Shown: positions 43,433-49,805 of the stretch, one piece after another
Layout: every line of letters begins with the position of its first letter
Numbering within the stretch: position 1 is the stretch's first letter
From: Flavobacterium aurantiibacter
GTDB taxonomy: Bacteria > Bacteroidota > Bacteroidia > Flavobacteriales > Flavobacteriaceae
Length of the DNA: 49,805 bases
NCBI RefSeq assembly: GCF_002251775.1
Contig: NZ_NOXX01000198.1
Coordinates: forward strand, 1 to 49,805
Reading direction: 5' to 3'
Position numbers and translations under genes: made by a program
The notes under the pieces: model-generated
Database searches by the model: none
The model's input: only the letters and a program-made list of their open reading frames with translations
What the model was told of the DNA's origin: nothing

Positions 43433-44488
43433 ATGAATCTTACTTTCAAGAAAACGTATCGCTTTGCAGGTAAGTCGTCCTTGTACATCACCTTATTTGC
43501 AACCGGTTTTGTAGGTTTTCTCAGTTGGTTTTTTTTCCTTCCAAAAGCGCTGCCGTTTCTGTGGTTTTTGCTATTGTTTGCACTCGCCGTTTATACGTTT
43601 TCGTTTTTTGTTATTCAATACCGCGTTGAAGTCTTTATCTATAGAAGAGTAAAAAAAATCTACGACGACGTGTCGTTTCTCGAGTCGAGTTCTTTTCGAA
43701 ACCAACCCATCACTACCGATATGGCTACGCTTACGCGCGAAGTGAAGAAATTTGCCATGGACAAAAAGATGGAAATCGAAACTTTGAAAGTCCGCGAAGA
43801 ATACCGACGCGAATTTCTCGGAAACGTTTCCCACGAACTAAAAACGCCGCTGTTCACTGTACAAGGGTATTTACTCACGCTACTCGACGGCGCTATGAAC
43901 GATAAAAACATCCGCAAAAAATACCTCGAACGCGCCGAAAAAGGGGTCGAACGACTCATTTTTATCGTGCAAGATTTAGATATGATTTCGAAGTTGGAGT
44001 CGGGCGATTTAAACCTCAATCTCAGTAAGTTCAATATTGTCGAGTTAGTGCAAAACGTGTTTGATCTGTTGGAAATGAAAGCTGAAGAAAAGAATATTCT
44101 TTTGTCTTTCGACAGAAAATATCTGCGTCCGATTCGTGTTTTTGGCGATCAAGAGAAAATTCAACAAGTTCTCGTAAACCTAATTGTGAATTCCATCAAA
44201 TACGGAAAAGTCAACGGTTCGACCGAAGTAGGCATTGAAAGCCTAACCGACAATAAAATTATTGTTCGCATCAAGGATGATGGTGAGGGCATTGAACCGC
44301 AGTACATTCCGCGTTTATTCGAACGATTTTTCCGCGTAGATAAAAGCGGGGCACGTGCCGAAGGCGGTTCGGGTCTGGGCTTGTCGATTGTAAAACACAT
44401 CATCGAAGCACACGACGAGAAAATTTACATTGAAAGCGAATTCGGAAAAGGTTCCGAGTTCTCATTTACTATCGAAAAGGCGGAATAA
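43433..44488 (+). CDS. sensor histidine kinase (PhoR-like)
   Basis: A 351-residue membrane kinase. Two hydrophobic helices (about 18-37 and 41-62) are followed by a cytoplasmic linker, without a sizeable periplasmic domain or PAS domain. Kinase parts: H-box FLGNVSHELKTPL with phospho-acceptor His134, N-box VNLIVNSIKYG, DDGEGI, and GGSGLGLSIVK. It belongs with the regulator gene upstream. The small sensing part resembles PhoR proteins that read the state of the Pst transporter, though Pst is not in this window. Its 3' end overlaps the convergent glycosyltransferase gene by 27 bases. Confidence 0.93.
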   Translation: MNLTFKKTYRFAGKSSLYITLFATGFVGFLSWFFFLPKALPFLWFLLLFALAVYTFSFFVIQYRVEVFIYRRVKKIYDDVSFLESSSFRNQPITTDMATLTREVKKFAMDKKMEIETLKVREEYRREFLGNVSHELKTPLFTVQGYLLTLLDGAMNDKNIRKKYLERAEKGVERLIFIVQDLDMISKLESGDLNLNLSKFNIVELVQNVFDLLEMKAEEKNILLSFDRKYLRPIRVFGDQEKIQQVLVNLIVNSIKYGKVNGSTEVGIESLTDNKIIVRIKDDGEGIEPQYIPRLFERFFRVDKSGARAEGGSGLGLSIVKHIIEAHDEKIYIESEFGKGSEFSFTIEKAE

Positions 44489-45517
44489 TTTTTTCCAATT
44501 TACGTCGCCATCAACCTTCGGAAACCCAGCGTATAACTTTATTTCGTTGAGCTGTTTAAGCTCGAAGCGTTCCTGTTTTTCCATCGGCGCCATTCCCAAA
44601 CGTTTGCATCTCTTTGCCAAATACTCCTGCTCAAATTGCCCAGGCGTTGGAATTAAAAATGCCGAAAGTTCAAGCTTCGCCAAATCCATCAGCGAAGTAT
44701 AACCCGAACGGCAAATCAATAATTTACATTGCTGATACGCAAATTCGAGCTGTTCCGAAGTCATAAAATTATAGGTTGTCACATTTCCGGCAATCTGTGT
44801 TTTTTGCTCGGCTTCAATAATGCCACGTACGAGTAAAACCGAACCGTTGAAATCCGGAAGCTGCTTTTCCAAATGTTCTTGAAGTAAGCTGCGCTGCGGT
44901 TCCGGACCCGAAAGCACTATGCCTAAATCGTAGATTTTTTCAGTATCCACTTTTTCAAATCGACTCAAAACGCCAATATGTTTTACGCGCAGCGAACGGT
45001 CGTTGCTTTTGCCGAGTTTCCCCGAAAGGTTTTGCCCGTGTTGAAAATCGGGAACCCAGCATTCCGTAAATTTTCTAATCGCATTTTTATGTAAGGCCGT
45101 GCTCAACCACGAGGTGTTACCGCTTAAAACATTCAGTTGATGCGTGATGAAAACCGACGGAATTTTTTTACTGTATACTCCTAATCGATTGTCGGAAATA
45201 ATCCCCGAAACCTCATTTTCTTTCAGAAAAGCTTTAATGATTTTCTTCTCCGTTAAAATAGCGTCGATCATCGCGGGTAAATTCGCTAGCATTTTCCATT
45301 TGAAATTTCTTCCTTCTTTGGCGTATTCAATGTTGTAGGAAGGGAGTTCCAGCTTTTGCAAGTCGGGAAATTCTTTGGTCAGTAGTTCCAAAGCCATGCC
45401 GTCGGAGGCAATGATTGGTTCGTAATCGAGCGCTTGCAAAGCTTTAATTATCGGGATGCAGCGCGTGGCATGTCCTAATCCCCAGTTTAACGGTGCAACA
45501 ATTACGGTATTTGGCAT
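44462..45517 (-). CDS. MurG-like glycosyltransferase
   Basis: A 351-residue GT-B-fold protein related to UDP-GlcNAc transferases. The N-terminus reads VIVAPLNWGLGHATRCIPIIKAL, similar to the GGTGGH loop of MurG, and the C-terminal donor site has LLICRSGYTSLMDLAKL and LIPTPGQFEQEYLAKR. In Bacteroidota such proteins are annotated as glycosyl transferases of unknown acceptor. It has no membrane helix. Transcription runs toward the histidine kinase gene, overlapping its 3' end, and diverges from trmB over a shared promoter region. Confidence 0.82.
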   Translation of the reverse strand: MPNTVIVAPLNWGLGHATRCIPIIKALQALDYEPIIASDGMALELLTKEFPDLQKLELPSYNIEYAKEGRNFKWKMLANLPAMIDAILTEKKIIKAFLKENEVSGIISDNRLGVYSKKIPSVFITHQLNVLSGNTSWLSTALHKNAIRKFTECWVPDFQHGQNLSGKLGKSNDRSLRVKHIGVLSRFEKVDTEKIYDLGIVLSGPEPQRSLLQEHLEKQLPDFNGSVLLVRGIIEAEQKTQIAGNVTTYNFMTSEQLEFAYQQCKLLICRSGYTSLMDLAKLELSAFLIPTPGQFEQEYLAKRCKRLGMAPMEKQERFELKQLNEIKLYAGFPKVDGDVNWKKLFRLFDSK

Positions 45518-45525
45518 CTTTATTT

Positions 45526-45558
45526 TTGTGCAAAGGTAGGTTTGCTTTGATAACTTTG
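45526..45558 (+). promoter_or_regulatory. promoter of trmB (TTG-N22-TAACTTTG)
   Basis: TTG at 45526-45528 and TAACTTTG at 45551-45558, 22 bases apart, fit the flavobacterial consensus. The GTG start of trmB at 45595 is 36 bases on. Confidence 0.62.
45531..45538 (-). promoter_or_regulatory. -7 element of the glycosyltransferase gene
   Basis: On the minus strand TACCTTTG matches TAnnTTTG, 13 bases before the ATG at 45517. It lies within the divergent trmB promoter, so RNA polymerase may not occupy both at once. Confidence 0.5.
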
Positions 45559-45594
45559 CATTTCTTTAATCTTATCAAAACTTTAAGCAAAAGC

Positions 45595-46266
45595 GTGGGA
45601 AGCAAAAATAAACAGAAGCGATTTCAAGAGAACGAAACATTTAATAATGTACTACAGCCAAAAAGAGAAGAAGTAGTTGCAGGAAATTTTCCTTTGAAAG
45701 GAAAATGGAGTAGAGATTTCTTCGGAAACGACAATCCGATTGTAGTGGAATTAGGTTGCGGAAAAGGTGAATACACGATTGGTTTGGCCAAACGAAATCC
45801 GGAAGTGAATTACATTGGAATAGATGTGAAAGGAGCACGGTTTTGGCGTGGTGCTAAAACGGCAATCGAAAACAACCTTCCGAATGTAGCTTTCGTTCGA
45901 ACACACATCGAATTAATTGATCAGATTTTTGCTGAAGCCGAAATCGCCGAAATATGGATTACTTTTCCAGATCCTCAAATAAAATACAAGCGAACCAAAC
46001 ACCGCATGACTAACAGCGATTTCCTCGAAAAATACCGCAAAGTGCTCGTGAAAGACGGTTTTGTAAACCTAAAAACCGACTCTGAGTTTATGCACGGATA
46101 TACCTTGGGTTTGCTCCATGGTCTCGGCTTACCAGTACACTACGCCAACCACAATATCTATAAAAACGAAGGTGCTCCGGCAGAGGTTACTGAAATTCAG
46201 ACGTTTTACGAGCAACAATATTTGGAAATTAACAAAGCAATTACGTATCTTCGGTTTAGCTTGTAA
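45595..46266 (+). CDS. trmB: tRNA (guanine-46-N7)-methyltransferase
   Basis: TrmB forms m7G at position 46 of the tRNA variable loop. I place the start at the GTG at 45595 (223 residues, reading VGSKNKQKRFQENETFNN), since the family in Flavobacteriia begins MGSKNK and the promoter lies in the preceding open frame; an upstream ATG at 45493 would lie inside the glycosyltransferase gene. SAM-binding motif ELGCGKGEYTIGLAKRNP and the tRNA-binding WITFPDPQIKYKRTKHRM are both complete. The following LysE-like gene begins 20 bases on. Confidence 0.94.
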   Translation: MGSKNKQKRFQENETFNNVLQPKREEVVAGNFPLKGKWSRDFFGNDNPIVVELGCGKGEYTIGLAKRNPEVNYIGIDVKGARFWRGAKTAIENNLPNVAFVRTHIELIDQIFAEAEIAEIWITFPDPQIKYKRTKHRMTNSDFLEKYRKVLVKDGFVNLKTDSEFMHGYTLGLLHGLGLPVHYANHNIYKNEGAPAEVTEIQTFYEQQYLEINKAITYLRFSL

Positions 46267-46286
46267 CCCATTAATAACCAATAATT

Positions 46287-46964
46287 TTGTACGCCGCACT
46301 CCCTCTCTTATTGCCGGCATTTGTAGCACAACAAATAGTCTTACCCATTACTTTCGGTTTTGCAGCGGCAGTTATTGGTATCATTCCACCCGGACTCATA
46401 AACATGACCGCAGCGCGTATTGCCCTCGATGAAGGAAGAGTACGTGCAGTTATGTTTGCGCTTGGAGCTACACTCACAGTGATTTTCCAAACGGTAATTG
46501 CATTGATTTTTGCACGCTTTATCGATGCACATCCCGAAGTTGTCATCCTGTTGCGCGAAATCGGGTTGGCTATTTTTATTCTGCTAACCATCTATTTTTT
46601 TAGTCGTGGAACGCACAAACCAAAATCGGCTAAAGAGGTGAAAGTGCGTTCAAAAAAAGGCCGATTCTTTTTTGGTATGTTGCTTTCGGCCATCAATTTC
46701 TTTCCGATACCGTTCTACGTAATTGTTAGCGTTAGCTTGTCGTCTTTTGGGTATTTTGACTTTGAAAACTCCGAGATTGGAAATTTTGTTACCGGAGCAG
46801 CGGTTGGTTCTTTTATGGCTTTCTATTGCTACATCAGTTTGTTTTCGAAGTTGGAAAGCAAAACAGCAGTAATTCTTAAAAACATGAATTACATCATTGG
46901 CTCGGTAACAGGTTTGGTTTCCATCTTTACCATCATAAATATATTGGAATATTATTTCGGATGA
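46287..46964 (+). CDS. LysE/RhtB-type amino-acid exporter
   Basis: A 225-residue membrane protein of the LysE family, which exports amino acids or other small solutes. The signature PPGLINMTAARIALDEGR lies in the first part, and about six hydrophobic helices follow. The start is uncertain: no ATG fits, and I use the TTG at 46287, although the TTG at 46311 would also give the first helix. Its stop overlaps the start of the alkyltransferase-like gene (ATGA), so the two are coupled. Substrate is unknown. Confidence 0.82.
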   Translation: MYAALPLLLPAFVAQQIVLPITFGFAAAVIGIIPPGLINMTAARIALDEGRVRAVMFALGATLTVIFQTVIALIFARFIDAHPEVVILLREIGLAIFILLTIYFFSRGTHKPKSAKEVKVRSKKGRFFFGMLLSAINFFPIPFYVIVSVSLSSFGYFDFENSEIGNFVTGAAVGSFMAFYCYISLFSKLESKTAVILKNMNYIIGSVTGLVSIFTIINILEYYFG

Positions 46965-47296
46965 GTCAAGACGATCCTTTTTTCGAACGTGTGTATGCAG
47001 TTGTACGTCAAATTCCCGAAGGTCGGGTAAGTACGTACGGCGCTATCGCCAAATGTTTAGGATCGGCCAAGTCGGCTCGTGTTGTCGGTTACGCCATGAA
47101 CGCCGCGCACAATCTGCCCAACGTTCCTGCCCATCGCGTCGTAAATCGCATTGGTTTACTCACCGGGAAACATCATTTTCCAGGATCCAATCTCATGCAA
47201 CAATTGCTTGAAAACGAAGGAATTCGCGTCGTAGATAATCAAGTACAAAATTTCGAAAGTGTCTTTTGGCAACCACCCATGCCCTCAGAATTTTAA
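46961..47296 (+). CDS. alkyltransferase-like protein (ATL), MGMT family without active Cys
   Basis: A 111-residue protein of the O6-alkylguanine-DNA alkyltransferase family. Where MGMT has PCHRV with the acceptor cysteine, this has PAHRV, with Ala57, so it cannot accept the alkyl group. Such ATL proteins bind O6-alkylguanine in DNA and flag it for nucleotide excision repair. The helix-turn-helix part IPEGRVSTYGAIAKCLGSAKSARVVGYAM carries the Arg40 finger. It overlaps the LysE-type exporter gene by four bases. Confidence 0.9.
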   Translation: MSQDDPFFERVYAVVRQIPEGRVSTYGAIAKCLGSAKSARVVGYAMNAAHNLPNVPAHRVVNRIGLLTGKHHFPGSNLMQQLLENEGIRVVDNQVQNFESVFWQPPMPSEF

Positions 47297-47528
47297 AAAG
47301 GGCACATGTTTTCGCCTACGCAGATCTGATTTAGCTCGTAGGTTTTAAAATTCAGCGATCTATTCTTCAAATCAATCTTCAGATATTCAAAAAATAGCTT
47401 AGGCTGCTGCAGTAGCCTACTTTGCGCAAAATTCGCTATCGAGGAAATTTCCTAAAAAAATCTCAAAATAGCTGTAACATTTTCTAAAGCGCAGCGTCTA
47501 TTCCACATCATCAATCAAATCAATCCTC

Positions 47529-49790
47529 ATGAAATCACTCGTACTAGGGCTATTTTTGCTCGTTTCGGCCAGTGTGTTTTCACAGAAAACGCCGGTTAAA
47601 ATTACGGTTAACGCACCGCTTTCTAACCGCTCTTGTGAAAAAGACGAAGAACTTCGAACCGTAACGCTCGCGCGAGCCGACGGTTCTTCGCCCATTATTT
47701 TTAATGTGCTCGGCTGTAAAATCGAACGCGAACTAAATCTCGAACCAGGCAACTACGTAATCGACGTTACTGCACTCGACAGTCCCATTCAGTCGCAAAA
47801 ATTTGCTGTCAAAGCCGGCGAAACTACCATCGCTTTGCCCGACTTGAAACTCGAAACAAAAACACAGCAACTCGCCGAAGTTACCATCACCGCTAAACAA
47901 AAGAAGTTCATTAAAATCGATCCCGATAAAACAACCGTCAACGTAAAAGACAACGGCATGCTCAATTCTGGTAATGCCATGGACGCGGTTCGACGTATTC
48001 CCGGTGTGGTGAAATCGCCCGGCGGCGGACTCACACTTAACGGACGCGGCGTGCAAATTTACATCGACGGAGCGCCAAGCACCTTAACGGGCCAGGATTT
48101 AGAAAACTACCTTAACAGTTTGCCAGCGGGCGCTATCGAAAAAATCGAACTTATTTACAACCCGGGCGCTGCATTCGACGCAAATGCAAGCGGATCTATC
48201 ATCAATATCGTTACCGCTTCACGCAAAATGAAAGGCGTTAACGCAAGCTTTAACATCAATTACAACTTCAACGAGTATCAAAAACCCAGCCCGCAAATCC
48301 TACTTAATGGAAAAGTTAAAGAAGTAAGCTGGCAAACCATGTTCGGTGTAAACTACATCGAAAGCGAAAACCAAAATAACAGCACGCAAACCTTCACCAC
48401 TTTAACGCCACCGGTTACGCTCGATCAGAAAAACTTTACGCAAACCATTAACCGAAATCTGTATTGGAGAACCGGTCTGAATTACCGCATAAACGATAAA
48501 TCAAACTTGCTGTTCAATTACAACATGTCGGCCTCTAAAGACGACAACAACACAACCAATACAGCTACAGGCAACGGAATCGACTTCCTAAACAACGGCT
48601 TTACTAAGGAAAAAACCAATTTCCACGAAGCCAGTACGCAGTACAAACTCAAACTCGACACCATCGGAAGTACCGTCGATGTTATCGCCTACGGAAATTA
48701 TTTCGGAAGAACACCCATGAACAAGTCGGTTTCTCAAGAAGACGGCGCGCGTACCTTTAACAACAGCGATCTTAACTTCGATCTATACAACTATTATCTT
48801 AAGTACGATTTCAACCTTCCTATTACCAAACTAAAACTCAATTTCGCAACCGGAGGTAAATTCAATCACCTAAAGGTTACAAACTTCGGACGCTACAATT
48901 TTGAAAGCACCAACGAAGACATTTTTGATAACGGAACTTTCACCGATGCGATCGATTTCGACTACCTCGAAACCAACCTCGCTTTCTACGCCCAAGTCAC
49001 CAAAAGCATCAAGAAATTCTCATTTACAGCAGGTATTCGTTTCGAAGATTTTAACGTAACCCGAAACGCTTCAACCGTTGCCAACGAAATTAAGTTTACC
49101 AACACCAACTTGTTTCCGAGTATTTCCCTGAACTACCGCTTTACCGATCAGCTAAACCTCAACTCGTCGTACAACCGAAAAGTGAACCAGCCCGGATATA
49201 CCAACATCGATCCAAACAACAACTCGCTCTTTAACCGTTACAACGCCAGCGAAGGAAACTTGCTGCTCGCACCTGTGTTTTTCGACAACTACAGCGCTAC
49301 ATTCTCGGCTTTCAACTACATTCAATTAGGTGTAAACTACAGCGTTTCGAAAGACGCCAATCAGTTTGTAATTGCTGCCGAACCCGGCGAACTCGTTGCC
49401 AACAGAACGTTCGTGCAAATCGATCGCTTTAAAACCTTCTCTTCCTATCTAAATTTCCCCATCCCACTTGATTATATCTTTAAAGGTAAAAACGAGTTCA
49501 ATACCCGAATGGCAAATCCGGATAAAATGAACTACATCTACGCCAATATCGCGTATCAGAAAACTACAACCGACGGATTTTCAACAGGTTTTAAAAACGA
49601 CGGAGTATTTACGTACGGCGGTCAAGCGCAAATTCAATTGCCGTATGATATCGTTTCAACGCTTAATTATTTCTATGTTCCAACAGGAATTTGGGAAATT
49701 TATAAAGTTACAGAACCAATTCAACAGTTCGATATTTCACTCAACCGCGATTTTATGAACAAAAGGTTTAGTACACGACAAAAAACATAA
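47529..49790 (+). CDS. TonB-dependent receptor-like outer-membrane barrel protein, probably cut short
   Basis: A 753-residue outer-membrane protein. Signal peptide about 1-19 (VSASVFSQ); a short carboxypeptidase-like domain (20-115); then a plug (about 125-230; MDAVRRIPGVVKSPGGGLTLNG, GAAFDANASGSIINIVT); then barrel strands. This is the 'outer membrane beta-barrel family' layout of Bacteroidota. The chain ends SLNRDFMNKRFSTRQKT. Homologues, as I recall them, continue past 'SLNRDFMNKK' with some 50-100 more residues and end in an aromatic residue; here the barrel end is missing. The stop is 15 bases from the window edge, so the cause may lie just beyond. Confidence 0.85.
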   Translation: MKSLVLGLFLLVSASVFSQKTPVKITVNAPLSNRSCEKDEELRTVTLARADGSSPIIFNVLGCKIERELNLEPGNYVIDVTALDSPIQSQKFAVKAGETTIALPDLKLETKTQQLAEVTITAKQKKFIKIDPDKTTVNVKDNGMLNSGNAMDAVRRIPGVVKSPGGGLTLNGRGVQIYIDGAPSTLTGQDLENYLNSLPAGAIEKIELIYNPGAAFDANASGSIINIVTASRKMKGVNASFNINYNFNEYQKPSPQILLNGKVKEVSWQTMFGVNYIESENQNNSTQTFTTLTPPVTLDQKNFTQTINRNLYWRTGLNYRINDKSNLLFNYNMSASKDDNNTTNTATGNGIDFLNNGFTKEKTNFHEASTQYKLKLDTIGSTVDVIAYGNYFGRTPMNKSVSQEDGARTFNNSDLNFDLYNYYLKYDFNLPITKLKLNFATGGKFNHLKVTNFGRYNFESTNEDIFDNGTFTDAIDFDYLETNLAFYAQVTKSIKKFSFTAGIRFEDFNVTRNASTVANEIKFTNTNLFPSISLNYRFTDQLNLNSSYNRKVNQPGYTNIDPNNNSLFNRYNASEGNLLLAPVFFDNYSATFSAFNYIQLGVNYSVSKDANQFVIAAEPGELVANRTFVQIDRFKTFSSYLNFPIPLDYIFKGKNEFNTRMANPDKMNYIYANIAYQKTTTDGFSTGFKNDGVFTYGGQAQIQLPYDIVSTLNYFYVPTGIWEIYKVTEPIQQFDISLNRDFMNKRFSTRQKT

Positions 49791-49805
49791 TTGATTAAAA
49801 ATCAA

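Noticed and set aside
45493..45594. N-terminal extension of trmB from the ATG at 45493
   Set aside because: It would overlap the glycosyltransferase start and run through both promoters; the family starts at the GTG at 45595.
47400..47419. Hairpin TAGGCT/AGCCTA as a terminator of the ATL gene
   Set aside because: The stem is only six base pairs and is not followed by a T-run.

Overview
The window comes from a bacterium of the phylum Bacteroidota, almost certainly the Flavobacteriia. The evidence is: type IX secretion (T9SS) sorting domains; TonB-dependent receptors; lipoproteins with a Cys-Ser-Ser-Asp start; an alternative complex III (ActABCDEF) operon running into cytochrome c oxidase; a DNA polymerase III alpha subunit fused to a proofreading exonuclease; almost no Shine-Dalgarno sequences; and repeated promoter elements of the flavobacterial TAnnTTTG type. 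The segment is mostly core chromosome with a few accessory islands. No rRNA, tRNA, transposase, integrase, prophage or CRISPR array was seen.

Layout. 1-900: a hicBA toxin-antitoxin pair. 1101-11656: a galactan/galactose island. One minus-strand operon (galM, two GH53 endo-galactanases, a GH2 beta-galactosidase, galK, galT, a sodium:sugar symporter) diverges from a GntR-type regulator, and the gap between them holds repeated ACCGGT palindromes. Extracellular or periplasmic enzymes would cut beta-1,4-galactan to galactose, the symporter would import it, and GalM, GalK and GalT would carry it into the Leloir pathway. No SusC/SusD pair and no galE are present here. 11666-12040: a SPOR-domain protein. 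12244-23825: actA-F followed by coxB and coxA, ending at a strong terminator; the products pass electrons from quinol through complex III to oxygen. 23882-26353: a small Fe-S protein, an acetyltransferase, ruvB and queG. 26354-27067: a 714-base gene-free stretch with two inverted copies of a palindromic repeat and a 21-bp tandem repeat. 27068-28888: rpsP-rimM-trmN6. 29116-34826: a lipoprotein, an RNA-binding protein and dnaE.

34913-44488: a LuxE-like protein, two T9SS sorting-domain proteins, a beta-helix lipoprotein, a TonB-dependent receptor and a divergent PhoB/PhoR-like two-component pair. The receptor and the regulator share an intergenic region with four TTA-type hexamers phased at 11 bp, which resembles a Pho box; the receptor may therefore be phosphate-regulated. 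44462-47296: a MurG-like glycosyltransferase, trmB, a LysE-type exporter and an alkyltransferase-like protein lacking the active-site cysteine. 47529-49790: a second TonB-dependent receptor-like protein that looks cut short at its C-terminus.

The observations most worth following are the Pho-box-like array, the inverted repeat pair at 26.5-27.0 kb, the ACCGGT operator whose position suggests activation of the galactan operon, the His-rich segments in both ActF and CoxA, and the 107-residue secreted protein that is little more than a T9SS sorting domain. All function calls rest on reading motifs by eye; no database search was possible.
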